Below are positions 12,836 to 24,172 of a DNA stretch of 64,000 bases, piece after piece. The translations under genes and the position numbers were made by a program. Below the pieces are notes generated by a model. It was not told the origin of the DNA. It ran no database searches and saw nothing but the letters and a program-made list of their open reading frames with translations. This DNA comes from Petunia secreta (lineage: Eukaryota > Streptophyta > Magnoliopsida > Solanales > Solanaceae): the NCBI GenBank assembly GCA_029990175.1, contig JARKIP010000038.1, positions 25,613,501 to 25,677,500 of the forward strand. The letters are read 5' to 3'. The stretch's first letter is position 1. Each line of letters starts with the position of its first letter.

Positions 12836-13110
12836 CTGCCGGACCGGACCGGACCGAACCGGACCGGACCGGACCGGTATTTTGGCCCAACGGCTCTCTT
12901 TCAAATATAGCCGTTGGCCAACGGCCAAAAACGGCTATATTTGCCTATCACCCCCCCCTAAACGCCCCCCATAACCCCCCCAACCTATTTTTATCTATAT
13001 ATACACTATTATTTCATCATTATATCACACAATTTACTATTTTCTATCAATTTATCTCTCAAATTACTCTCAAAGGCTATTTTCTAAATTTCTTCCAAAA
13101 TCCAAACAAT
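12836..13110 (+). promoter_or_regulatory. Second hAT-type leader: ACCGG cluster, GCCGTTGGCCAACGGC hairpin, TATA region
   Basis: This repeats the organisation of 9380-9600: an ACCGG cluster, inverted GCCGTTGG/CCAACGGC words, a C-rich stretch, then 'CTATATATACACTATT' before an open reading frame at 13115. It is diverged from the first copy, so it derives from a related but different hAT element or an old duplication. It likely drives the BED-only frame. Confidence 0.55.
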
Positions 13111-13114
13111 TATA

Positions 13115-13354
13115 ATGGCTGAAAATCAAGCTCCCGCTGCTCCCGCTGCTCCTGAACGAAGACGTCGTTCTATAGTGTGGGAACTTATTACGAAAGATAC
13201 TGAATCTCAGAAAGCTAAATGTAACATCTGTAACAAAGAGTGGCAAGTTTACACTGGACCCAACAATGGAGGGACGGGAAAGTTTAGGCAACACTTAAAA
13301 AAAAAACACAGAACCGAATGGGATATAATAAATGGCTTTATTCCGCGTGATTGA
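13115..13354 (+). CDS. BED zinc-finger-only protein inside the hAT element
   Basis: A 79-residue frame: an Ala/Pro-rich start, then a complete BED finger (KCNICNKEWQ ... GKFRQHLKKKH) with the Trp of SIVWELI, stopping at TGA just after the finger. It is homologous to the finger of the transposase upstream (NGGTGKFRQHL versus NEGGTGKLRKHL) but clearly diverged, and it has no catalytic core after it. It may be the stump of a second hAT element, or a DNA-binding-only product that could compete with the transposase for subterminal sites. The second idea is inference. Confidence 0.6.
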   Translation: MAENQAPAAPAAPERRRRSIVWELITKDTESQKAKCNICNKEWQVYTGPNNGGTGKFRQHLKKKHRTEWDIINGFIPRD

Positions 13355-13739
13355 AAATTTGAAGAGATGGCTAAGGGAATATCTATTTCAATTATGTATT
13401 TTCGAATTTCTAGTTTATTTAGCATCTTTGTAATTTTTCGATTTCTAGTTTGTTTTGTCATTTCAATTATCTATTTCTCATTCAATAAACGTTTGTTTTG
13501 TTTCATAAACTTTACACTGATAAAGTAACAAACTAGAAGACGTCGTTCAATTATTTATTTCTCATTCAATAAACTTTACATTAATAAATTTTAAAATATA
13601 ATTTACATAATTATTTTGTTAATTTGTTTCATTAAAAAATATAATTTACCTAATTATCACAAATGATGTTTAAATAAATTGTTAAGTTTTTCAAATTTTA
13701 GTTTTATTTGCCTAAAAAAAAAAAAAAAAAACAAAAAAA

Positions 13740-13935
13740 CCGTTAACCGGCCGGACCGGACCGGTACCGACCGGCCTAACGGTCGCCGGACCCGGTTCCG
13801 ATCCGGCTCCAATATTTGAAACCGGCATACACCGGACCGGTAGACCGAAATTCCACCGGTTTTAATTTTTTTTGGCCCGGTTCCGGACCGGAACCGGACT
13901 CCGGTACCGGTTCCGGACCGGACCGGACCGATAGC
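13740..13935. repeat. Right subterminal ACCGG/CCGGT repeat array of the hAT element
   Basis: Dense CCGG-containing pentamers in both orientations just inside the right terminal repeat, mirroring the left array. Probable transposase binding region. Confidence 0.7.
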
Positions 13936-14221
13936 CACCCCTAACTCATACTGTCGCGGCGTGCAACCCGATCCATATATTACACCGTTGCAGTATGCAA
14001 ACCGATCCGTATATTTATACCGTTGCGGCGTGCAACCCGATCCCCGCAACTCAGAATACGAGCCAGAAATATACAGGCAAACTGAAATATGCCCACAATA
14101 TGGTATACATACCGCATACACAAAACACAACATGATAGTCACACAATAGTCAGCACGCGGTGCAATGAAATGGGATGAATGCAGTATGATGCAATGGTAT
14201 CATATGTGCCAAATAGATGGA

Positions 14222-14335
14222 GCGGAATCCTCCTGCTCCGAGGGCGGAATCCTCCTACCCTCAATATGATGCAATGTAGCGGAATCCTCCTGCTCCGAGG
14301 GCGGAATCCTCCTACCCTCAATATGATGCAATGTG
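14222..14335. repeat. 57-bp tandem duplication in the LTR-type element
   Basis: Two near-identical 57-bp units starting 'GCGGAATCCTCCTGCTCC' and ending near 'ATGATGCAATGT'. The related copy of the element at 42607-45026 has a longer, more variable array of the same words (about 43380-43665). Upstream at 13950-14045 there is a second small array of 'GCGGCGTGCAACCCGATCC' words. Confidence 0.75.
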
Positions 14336-15971
14336 CATACGAATGCAACATGATGCAATAATAACCCATCACCAGCGCGGGACTCTCATCGACAGCTGGA
14401 AAGTATATATCAACTCACAGCCAAAGTACAATACTCAGATTCTCAATGCAATACCAATTACAGGACATAACATATAATATAGAATATAAATCCAAAGCTA
14501 AGGTGTAATGAGTACGCCTATCGGCAGCTACACACGTAAGGAACACGTGGTAGAAAATCCACGAGGCCAGGTGCCTTCAAAGAAATGGATATAAACACTT
14601 ACCTTGTTACAAAGTTAGCTCAGTTACTCAACAACCGCTTTATCCTTTGGATTCACTGCCAAACGATCCTGCTTTGATGCTTCTTGCTTCTAAACCTTGT
14701 TTTCCTTGAATTCAACACCTTCTAAAGCTTAAACAAGCTTAATCGCATAGAGCGTTTTGACGCAATCCGTCTTCAATTTCGAGTTAGGATTGAAGTTCTT
14801 CCTTCAAATACTTGAAAATACCTTCAATATTCATTAGAGCACTGTTTCTATCTTGAAGTCTCTGGAAAATGATGAGTTAAGGGATGAAATTCTCTTTTAT
14901 AATCGAAATATTTCATTTCTAGCCCTCTTTTGTGCTTATGTCCCTCTTTCTAGCTTGACTTCTGATGCCCATATCTTTTTATCTATACGTTGTATGAACA
15001 AACCGTCAAAAGTGTTGGAAACTACACTCCAAGACCTTCAATTTGGTATATGATATGTCCCCAAAAGACCTCATATAACACACAAAATTAATTACTGAAA
15101 AAGCTTCGTTACAAGGCAATTCGTTAGTCTGTTTTTCCGCAACTTAAATCCGATTTTTCCAAAACTTTATATTCAACATATAAACATTATATATGGTTAT
15201 ATTATGACTTTAAACTCACTTAAATCATTCTTAACATGTCTATAGAATGATATATGTTACTTTGGACATACGGGGTATAACAATCTTTCCATGTTAGGAA
15301 CATTCGTCCTCGAATGTTAAATGAAGTACGTAGAAGCATTAAGCAACGATCTGTTACATACTTGTAGTAGTGAAGAGATGTGCAAGGTCAAATTATTTAA
15401 CTTTCGGCATTTTAGCGGAAGCTAGCCGAACAACCTCGAAATTCACTTTCGAAAAAGTACAAAAGTCACAAATAATCATACGAACCTAACGACGCTTTCA
15501 AATTTTGAATCGGAGCTCGTTCACCAAAACCGAGCTCGAAAATCTCTTTTTAATATTTATCGACAATAAAAATTGAAACCTTCTTCCGATGCCTACCAAA
15601 CGAGGTCTGATTTAGCTCAAATTTTACAGACAGGTCCTAATAGACCTTACAAATATTTTAAAATTTTCAGCACGCCAATCGCAATCCTAACTCCCGAAAC
15701 GACTACCCAAGGTCATTTCAAATTCATATAAACATCCTTAATATACAGATTTATTCACTTGCATATACACACTTATACAAATTTATACAATTTTATACAT
15801 GTGTATAAAATTGTATAAACTTGCGGCGACTGCTATCTCGGGAAAAGGGTGTCTGCTCGGGTAAGATTAAAAAATATGGGTCATTTTTGGTAATTTTCGT
15901 CTTTTGCTTGTCTTTTAGTGTAATTATCCCATAATTTATCGTTAAGAAATTTTAGCATATTCAATAATCAG

Positions 15972-16500
15972 GCCGACTAATGTCAGCCTTCGACGAAAAA
16001 TTTTGATGCGTAGCCATTTTTGAACGCACTCAGAGTTTTATCCATCATTTCAAAATTAATTGAGAAATAGCCAAAAATTTGCGCGCACACTTACGCTCCA
16101 TTAGCATTGGAAAAACACCCCAAACTAATCTCATAACAAAATACTGGGGCTTTGAGCAAAGTTCCATAACAAAATAATCCATAACAAAATAATGGGACCT
16201 TAAACTAACAAGTTCAAAGGTCCCATTATTTTGTTACGAGACTTTATCCCATAAATTTATCTCATAACAAAGGTCCCATTAAAGAGATAAATACCATTAT
16301 TTTGTTATGGGACTGAAGCTTTAAGTCCCATAATAAAATAATGGGGCTTTGAACAAGTTTACTGAAGCTTCCCAGTATAAATACTGGACTTGTTCGAAAG
16401 TGGCTATTTTTCAGCGAATTTATTTTTGACGGCTACAAATCAATTAGTGCGCGCCAAACAGGTCCCTACGCGAAATTTTTAATACTTCGACCAAAGAAAT
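15972..16500. mobile_element. Non-autonomous foldback/MITE-like element
   Basis: The ends are imperfect inverted repeats (left 'CTTCGACGAAAAATTTTG..GCGTAG', right reversed 'TTCGAAGTATTAAAAATTTCGCGTAG'). The interior is a set of inverted copies of 'CATAACAAAATAATGGGAC' (16120-16350). No coding sequence. The target duplication was not resolved. Confidence 0.5.
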
Positions 16501-17069
16501 TGCTTCAAGCAAAGGACACATCAATCCCCATGCATGCAGATTTATCACATGCTGCAATTACTCATTATCTTATGCTGCTTCAAACTAAGATGGACAGAAT
16601 GATTTTCTTGGTGGTGCCCAGCACAGCAGCACTTAGAACATTTTGCAAATTAGTGTGGAAAAAATAACCTTCAAACGTTTCATGGCAACGAATGGTGGCA
16701 CATCTACCACAGCAATCCAATTCCTCCAACTCGCAATGCTCACCACAAACTAATTCAAGTGCAGAATGTCATAAACACAAATCAACCACCAACCAAATCC
16801 AATCCTGTACATTTTGATTAAATACAAATGGAGAGTCACAAGAAGTTATAATAGAAGGCAACTCAGTTGAAAAGCAGAACATTCTCCTATAACAAGTCCA
16901 CTTTCACTATCAGCCAGGAAAAAAATATGATTGAAACTGACCATACGGTTTACAGGAGTAGATATCCTCACAGTACAAGATACTATTATGAATAAACAAA
17001 TTCAACAGATGCAGGATCAGGAAGTATGGCTCTAAATCATCACCTGCAGTATTGCTTCGGTCGGTTTTG
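16501..17069. other. 3' flank of the PRR locus, no gene seen
   Basis: No exon or repeat was recognised. It lies downstream (minus strand) of the CCT remnant and may contain what was the 3' UTR of the PRR gene. Confidence 0.35.
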
Positions 17070-17143
17070 CTCTGTCTGCCACAGAAATTGCCCTCAAATA
17101 TGTGCCTCTTTACTGCTAGTCTCTTTCTGTTATGGTAACGAAT
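17070..17143 (-). pseudogene. Decayed last exon of the PRR gene (second half of CCT domain)
   Basis: On the minus strand the bases encode IRYHNRKRLA, matching the VRYQSRKKLA part of CCT domains, in frame for joining to exon 7 (which ends RCSKKK). The usual acceptor AG before the RYQSR codon is absent: the sequence reads 'TTGCATTCGTTACC'. Further in, the RGQFVRQ part is found only in another frame, as stop-GQFLWQ, so there is a net one-base loss and a TGA in place of the first Arg codon. Three independent lesions make a working CCT domain unlikely. The alternative is a distant in-frame acceptor upstream (near 17190), which would still give a CCT that is wrong after the frameshift. Confidence 0.65.
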
Positions 17144-17919
17144 GCAATGATACAATTCACGGAAGAAAGGATTACAGCCAGTACATGATCCTGACTCAAA
17201 TGGATAATATAGCTTCAGCAAAATAACAGAAAAAGATAAACTTCTTGAATGTTGCATGCATTTTGCATAGCTTTGAGGTCTATATCCCTTGTACTCTTTT
17301 GAGGTCAACTTCATAGCTTGTAAAATTCAACTCTCTATGCATAAAAGACACTCTTTTGACTTTCTGAATATCACATGCAACATACAACAGGATAAATTAC
17401 TGAAAATAGAAATTTTGAGTTCCTCACAATCAACTGTATGATGCATAGAGGTGGCAGACCAGCTTCAACTACTTAGGTGCTTGTGTACTTGGACGCAGAA
17501 TATCAGTCCTTACAATTTGCTCGAGAAGTCCATATACGATGGCTCGTGTATTGACTACCTGATTTGACAAAAACTACAGTCAATTTACCTGCAAATGTAA
17601 CAGTTTGATCAACGATGTTAGTTATCAGTTTTATCACTCAAAGTGCTACATTTGCTATATATGCTCAATCATCTCATAATTCAATCTCAAACATGTATAA
17701 ATTATTATTATTATTATTCTTATTATTATTATTATTATTTTTTTCTTTTGAAATGGTAACTATTTATATTTATAATAAACACAGCATCTGGATAATGCTG
17801 AAATGATAAGTACAGATCCAAAAAAGGAAATCTGAAGGGGACCCTCTATCTGTAATCAAACATGCATAAATTATTTTGTAGACCTAATTAACATAAGTAA
17901 TATCTGTGCTATACTAGAA

Positions 17920-18060
17920 TGAGTTCAGCTAAAACTATCCTAAAAATGTAAAAGCTCCATCCCAGTTTACTTGCTATAATAGAATGAGTGTAGATAATAT
18001 TGTCCTAAAAATGTAAAACCTCCATCCCAGTTTACTTGCTCACAGTCCTTCTTCCTCCAT
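17920..18060. repeat. Short tandem duplication, ~67-bp unit
   Basis: Two adjacent copies share 'TAGAATGAGT', 'CCTAAAAATGTAAAA' and 'CTCCATCCCAGTTTACTTGCT'. It lies in the last intron of the PRR gene. A nearby AT-rich (ATT)n tract is at 17701-17745. Confidence 0.7.
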
Positions 18061-18144
18061 TCCAATTTACTTGAACCCTTTCTTTAACTAAAATGTTTCT
18101 CATTTCCAAGAATTCAAACTGATGTAAACCGATATTATTTCATC

Positions 18145-18345
18145 TATTCTCCATACTTGATGCGGAACTTTTCTAATAACGACTGTGTCGAGCCCAGATT
18201 GTGCACACCTCAAAGATGGGAAGAAATCACCTAGTATTTTTTTTGTTTGTGTGCTTGGATTTGAAACCTGGTCTCCAAGGTTTGTACCCACTTCATTGAC
18301 CACTCGGCTACACCCCATTTTCATACATTTTGTCAAAATTAATAC
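18145..18345 (-). repeat. tRNA-derived SINE in the PRR intron
   Basis: Read on the minus strand it starts 'GGGTGTAGCCGAGTGGTCAA' (A box) and has 'GGTTTCAAATCC' (B box). The body 'AATACTAGGTGATTTCTTCC' is shared with the SINE at 1593-1765. It has the same orientation as the PRR gene. Confidence 0.7.
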
Positions 18346-19231
18346 ATGAATGGATCATCCAATTCAAGAGGGAGGGAGTCAAAAAGTTTTGGTTACTTCA
18401 GGAGCTCTACCTCCATCAACATTACCAAATTAAGCCTCCTCCAAAGTAACAGCATCAAGTTAGGTTAGGAAACACACATTCCTGAGATTTTCTCCTGCCC
18501 TACCCTATCCTGGAAACTGGCAATACCAGTTCAGACGTGTCTAGCTCTTCCAGAGAAAATGCACGTACACCAACCTCTATTATAGGCATGCTGACATTAC
18601 AGGTCTTTCCAGAGCGGTATCTGCTGTCGTCATTTTAAATCCACTCATACCTTTTTTTTTAAAACTTTCCTCTAAATTGGTATCTCTATCTTTTAGTATC
18701 TTTTGACAATCCAAAATATGCTTTCAGTATCATATCTCAAAATAGGTAACATAAAATCTACTTTAGTTTAAAATTTCATCTCTATTTTCATCACGATGAA
18801 TCAAAATTACACACTCTTGCCTTAGTTTCTGGTCCAATCTACTTGGGATACCTAATTCTGTATGGAGGGGGTAATACTTGTCAGAAAACTATACCAAATA
18901 TAGCACAGAATAACTTAAAGGAAACACGGTAATAAGATGACAAAGAAATACATTATATAATATGCCAAACACATTTGTGAGCTAGAGAATAGACTACAGT
19001 AGACTTCACCTCTAAATCCTAAGAAATGAACTTAACCGCAATCCTAACCCTAAGATATGTTAGGAACTTTACGTGACTTATATAAGTGAATTAGGAGGCT
19101 CTCAGTGTAATTTGCTGATTCCAAAGGTAACTCAGCATGCAAGGTTCACAAAAAGTAGGGATAAGACAAATCACTGATAGTGATGAAAACAAGATTTGGA
19201 TAGATAACCCACAAAATGTATGTGAATATAC

Positions 19232-22200
19232 CTTTTTCTTAGAGCATCTATCTTTCTTCTTGTGACGAAATTTGGTCAAGGCTGCTATTCTCGCAAGTTT
19301 AGAAGGATCTATTGTATTTCCACAACCACTGTCACTAGCATCACCACCTCCATTTTTGCCAGCTAACACATTATCACTTTCCGCATTTGCACCTCCAACA
19401 TTTATAGCTGTGCAGCTTCCATCCTGAGCATTGCTTCCATGGTGACTCCCCGAAGCATTTCTGTCTAAACTGTGATTTTCAGGGTTCCCTTCACAAGGCC
19501 CAGCTAGAATATTGGAGGAAGCACAAGTGGGACCAACTACAGCCAGTTTATTCACTGAAAAATCAACACGGGTGGAAACACAATCTTGATCCAGGTAGTG
19601 GAAGTGCTGGTCTTGGTGGTGCTGATGAGATTGCTGAATTAGGATGTCAGCATGTGAGCCTTGCAGAGCAAGACTTTCTGTAGCTTGCATGACACAAGGC
19701 TTAACTTGTGGCACTTGCAGAGGGGAGATTCTGAACTCAATTTTTACAGGCTTGAAAACTGAAGATGGGTGCAAACCGCTAATAGTCGACGTAGCTTCTG
19801 ACTTATCCCTAGAGGGTAATGGTTCCTTAGAAAGTTTATTACTGGTGGACCCAATATCTATATTATTGCCAGTTCCATTTGAGCTCAGATATCGAAATTT
19901 CTTATTTGTATGAGTTGGATTATCACATACCGACTCATTCTTGACAACTTCTTGGCCATTATCAATAAAAGAACTACTTACGGTGATCACATTTGGAGTC
20001 CTCGTAGGGGTTGAGGACGAATGATACCTGCAAAATGGTCCACCCACAGAGCAAAAGGTAAATTGCTGAGAGTTCCCCATCCAACAAAGGAAATCAGCAA
20101 CAGCTCTGATAATATAGTTTAGAAAGCACAACTAGTAACTATTGTCTCCAAACCTTGAAAAAGCTGAAAGATGTGATCTTCTCAAATCATTATGATCATC
20201 TTGAACAGTTTTTCCTGGTTCTTTTGGACCTCTCAGCCTTTTCGAACTTAGCTCAAGAACTGACTCTTCACATTCATCAATTAATGTATTATTGATTTCT
20301 AATACCTGCACAGATTTGTTCAACCTTCTGCGGTTGGTCCGAGGGTGTGACGTTTCAGCAGTCACATCATGATATTCAGTGGATGGACAGATACCATCTA
20401 GATTTGCCTGGTCTTTATCCACCTTATGATTGCTTCTGTTGGAATCTACTTCCATCAGCGTCTTATGTGTCACACCAACTAGTTCGACTGGAACCTGAAC
20501 TGCAGTATTAGGTTGTGACTTATGATTTCTAAGTATGCCCATGAGGGAGGGTTTGCCTTTTGCAATGTAATCTTCAATGAAACACATGATAGATCCAAGT
20601 TAGTCAACAAAGAGAAACTAGTGCCAAAGAGAAAAAGATTAGTTAACACTCACCATCAGGATTGTCTTCTTTTTCTTGGCATTTCCGTTTGGCATTAATG
20701 TGTGCATTCCTGTTAGCAGCAGTTTCTGCATTTGAACGAATAACCTCTGCACAAGTGCTGTCTGGACACTGATTTACCTGATTCCATGGAGATACTGCCT
20801 GAGAGCTTTTAACTTCAACAGCTTGCTTTGACCAGGAATTCTGCGAAATACAAATTTCAGACTCAGAAAGAAAGAACAATAAATATCTCTGTTATTTAAC
20901 AGCAAGAGCTAAATTATTAAATAGATAGTTGCAAGAAAGGACATAAATAATTAGGAAGCTCATCTGCTGCAAACAATCAGGGAACAATAACACTTTCATG
21001 CAAGTCAGACTTGCCTCATCTAAAATAAGATGATAAATTCACGAGAATCCTCAATGAAGTATATCTCTTCTGCACATAAATAAATGGCAAATAAGCTACA
21101 GGCAGATTTTGTACAATGTCCTTTATTTCTAGTGAAGGCAACCAATGGCAGTACCTGCGTGTCACTTCCATCACCACTGCAGTCACCAACATTCATGCCA
21201 TCACTCCCATTATCTTCCCCATCGTTGCTAGAACTTTTGTTTTCAGACTTCTCGCTGCTTTTTGATTTTACAGATTTTTGGGATTGAGTACCACTTTCAC
21301 TCCCACTTCCACTAGACTGAGAAAATGAGAATGAATTAATCACAGTAGCTTAAAACAGTAGGAAGGTTAGTTTTAAAAGATGAGCAGAGAAATGGGATAT
21401 TACACATAACTAAAGAAACAGCTTATATCTAGAAAAACAGCCCACTGAACAAATAAGCAGATATTAATCGCCATAACGAACAATTACTGATTATTTAGGT
21501 ATGTTGATGAACATCAATGCCTCAGCCATTCAGTGTACACCAAGAAGCTTAGAAGAATAGGGATATTGAGAGTAAGGTCTCTCACACTGTGGCATCTTCT
21601 CCAGACATGCTGCCATAGGTTCTTAAGCTCATTCTTCCGTATAGGTTTTACCAGGAAGTCGACTGCTCCTTTTGACAAACACTTGAAGACTAAACCCATT
21701 GAATCATGAGATGACATCACTGCAAATGGCCCCCACCAGGTGTAGAGGTTAATAGTATCAATTGAAAATTAAATACAGCATAGTAAAGAGTTTTACAGTA
21801 GAAGAATTGGCAAAACTAGCAGCGGTTACTTACTGATCACAGGAACAGTCTTGCGCGTGTGGTGGCTCATGATTTTGCATAGAAGGCCTAAGCCTGACAT
21901 ACAGGGCATTACAACCTCTGTTAACACTAGATCAATGTGATTGGTCAGGTTTCCCAGTATCTTCCAAGCTTGCAATCCATTAGCTGCTTCTATAACTGCA
22001 AATAATGTCAGTTAACGATATAATAAAGAATATAAGGATGGAATGAAAGAAACCAAACAAAGATAATTACAACAAATACAGCAGAGACTAGCCATGAATT
22101 GAAAGTGTAGTAAAAAGGGAGAAGCATAGAGAACCACTTAGGCTATTTCTGATTAAACCAATTATCAAACACTGATAAATGCAAGTTCTCCGACAAAATA

Positions 22201-24172
22201 TCATAGAAAATAAAGCTTGAAATATCATATTTAGTTGAAGTGAAACTACTTCTGTATGATGACATGAATTGAGCTTAAATGGAGAAACATGGTCTATGAG
22301 GATTCATATAGCCGAACCCAACTTGTATGGGATTAAGCCTTAGTTGCTGTTGTTGAAATACTTCTGTATGAACACAATGACAGATTTCTGCTGCCAGTTA
22401 ATAGTTTCAGCCACAAGATTCGCAAAGTTAGATATAGAACTAGATGGCAACAACTTATTTACATATTAGTTTACACCTAGATTAACATAGGGAAATGGAA
22501 CTAAGTTGATAGATCAGTAAAAGGATGTCAGCAGCAAAAATGCCCTGATATGTATAAAATCATATTTCTTTCTTTCAACTGCTTTCCTATTTCTTTTCTT
22601 TCAAAGAACCCACATAAGTGCCAAATGAGCGACATTCCAAGTTTTACATCTCCTATTTCTCCTCCTGAATATCAGCTATGTATAATGTTCTTCACTAACC
22701 ATGGTATGCTGAACATGTCTAGGACTGTCCGCTACAACTTACTACTATTCCTACAATGCACTAACTAGTTGTTTACATCTTGAGCACAGCAATAATTGAC
22801 AGGTAAATTGCATTTTTATCAAATTTTTGCCATCTGCATTACCACCATTGCTAGCGTTCATAGAAATATGCAGACTTGCCCGAGTGCTCTAGCTATCTGC
22901 ACCACCCCATAGGGAAAACTCTAATCCTCCTTTTCATCACTTAATGTAGGTGCTAAGATGCTAAGGCATGCGCCTCATTACCCATTGGCTCCATCTTTAA
23001 GAGGTCATTGTTAGATAATAAATATATTTAGTGAACTGTCCATTAAGTATTAAAAGATGTTAGGGATGAAATTCTAGTCATCAGCAAGAAGAAATTAAAA
23101 TTTTAGCATAAGAGAACCAGCTCAAGAAACATGAAACCACATCTTTCATTTATATCAGAAATTTAAGATGGGTTTTCAACTTGATTGATATAATTTTTAT
23201 TTCATATATTATGCTTAAGTATGGTTATTTCAATCTTTTTTTCAAATAGTTAGTTGTGTTTGTAGTTATTTTTGTTGCATTACACATGCCTTATTAAGTA
23301 TTTTTTCTTCACTAGTGCTTTTCTTTGTTAAAGCACATACTTTTATTCTGCTCAGCAATTAAAGCCCCCAAATGACTTCTGCAGTTTTTGCCTTTGACTA
23401 CTCTGATCTCCATCAGGTTGTTAATCATTGGCAACACCATTATGCAGTCCAAGTGAGGGTATATTAAGCATTAAGTGATCAAACATGCAAACAAATATAC
23501 TGTAAATGACACCTCAAAATCCTCGTTTAAGTAACAAATAGTACAATCTGATTGCTCAACAAATATAAATAGTACAATCTGATTGCTCAACAAATATTCA
23601 TAACCAGAAACAAAATTAAACTCACTCATACAGTTACTCTCATCTTTGAGCTGGTCATATTTGATTATTGCAAGCCAGAGTTGAAAGGATAAAAGGAAAG
23701 CTATGCTGATATAACAAGAAGCTAAGGCTCTGTTCTTTTTCTGGTGTACAAGGTATGCAAGAACAAGCTATGCTTTTCGAAGCTTAAATGTAGCTAATAT
23801 TCCATCACGCTAAAACTCAAACTTGACAAAAACTTAAATGAAGAACTAACCTTCGTAATTGCAATTTCGAAGTAAAGCAGAGACGACATGTCGAGTAGAA
23901 TCATCATTCTCCACTAGCAGCACTCTAATGGAGGTGACATGAAGAAATTGTTCCCAACAGACTGCTGACCCCTGACTCTGTTGCTGTTGCAATTTCAAAC
24001 CACCTTCACCTAGCAATGTGGCACCCCTCGCATCTATCCTATCACTATTGATCGAATCAATGTCCAACTCATTATCCTTGACTACATTTAGCCCCTCATG
24101 CGAAATTCCATCTCCAATAACCTTGTTGCCATCATCTAGCATTTCTTTGTCTTTATCACCAATGATTGTCAT
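19232..24172 (-). CDS. Pseudo-response regulator (PRR7/PRR37-like clock protein), exons 1-7
   Basis: Seven exons splice in phase on the minus strand: 24172-23851, 21995-21834, 21719-21586, 21316-21155, 20840-20654, 20571-20154 and 20027-19232. The protein starts MTIIGDKD. The pseudo-receiver runs from SIRVLLVENDDSTRHVV through LTEVVMPCMSG, where Glu replaces the phospho-acceptor Asp, to VDFLVKPIRKNELKNLWQHV. Next come the Ser/Gly-rich SSGSGSESGTQ exon, the SPWNQ..PDSTCAEV motif, an EAR-like LELSSKRLRG and HLSAFSRY. The exons end in the first half of the CCT domain (KLARIAALTKFRHKKKDRCSKKK). Family members are nuclear clock repressors acting on CCA1/LHY genes and on flowering time. The second CCT half is decayed, so the product is probably truncated. 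If the last intron were retained, translation would stop at 19091. MITEs crowd its 5' flank. Confidence 0.82.
22300..22370 (+). repeat. 3'-end fragment of a short interspersed element
   Basis: The phrase 'GCCGAACCCAACTTGTATGG' followed by 'GATTAAGCCTTAGTTGCTG' and TTG repeats is a recurring tail of Solanaceae short retroelements. Only the tail is visible, inside PRR intron 1. Confidence 0.5.

Larger units (their letters stand above)
9205..13943 (+). mobile_element. hAT-superfamily DNA transposon, ~4.74 kb, with transposase and second BED ORF
   Basis: An exact 8-bp duplication ACTCATAC flanks it (9197-9204 and 13944-13951). The terminal inverted repeats are TAAGGGTGGCTAACGGTCCG on the left and TAGGGGTGGCTATCGGTCCG on the right, typical of Ac/Tam3-like elements. 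Next to both ends are dense ACCGG/CCGGT repeats. Inside lie a transposase frame (9925-12352) and a second leader plus BED-finger frame (12836-13354). The element sits inside the LTR-type element, so it is the youngest layer of this nest. Confidence 0.88.
8509..15720 (-). mobile_element. LTR-type element (probable solo LTR, ~2.47 kb) interrupted by a hAT transposon
   Basis: Termini are TGACACGACC on the left and ...GGTCATTTCA on the right, flanked by the 5-bp duplication AATTC (8504-8508 and 15721-15725). A second copy of the family is at 42607-45026. Without the hAT and one hAT target copy, the element is about 2465 bp. On the minus strand it contains 'TTCGAGGACGAATGTTCC' followed by 'TGTTATACCCCGTATGTCC', the promoter/junction phrase of many Solanaceae gypsy LTRs. 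No protein, primer site or second LTR is seen, so a solo LTR is the simplest reading. Confidence 0.65.
8124..15930. mobile_element. Mutator-like (MULE-type) element, host of a nested LTR element and hAT transposon
   Basis: A perfect 9-bp duplication ATAATTTAT lies at 8115-8123 and 15931-15939. The left terminus begins GGGAAATTTTCAAAAAT and the right terminus, reversed, begins GGGATAATTACACT. Both ends then share a weaker inverted match containing CATATTTTTT. Removing the nested LTR element (8509-15720 with one AATTC) leaves about 0.6 kb of own sequence without a transposase, so it is non-autonomous. The terminal bases resemble those at 28412-29452, 52661-54174 and 4491-6729. Confidence 0.7.

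Noticed and set aside
13657..14142. 161-codon minus-strand frame rich in Gly/Arg/Ser
   Set aside because: Produced by the ACCGG repeat array of the hAT terminus; not a gene.
14853..15053. 66-codon open frame in the LTR-type element
   Set aside because: No domain, no conserved counterpart in the second copy, lies in LTR DNA.
17436..17565. Possible last PRR exon (minus strand, VVNTRAIVYGLLEQ..., good acceptor, phase 0)
   Set aside because: It does not match the CCT consensus in any frame, whereas 17070-17143 clearly does; left as intron sequence.
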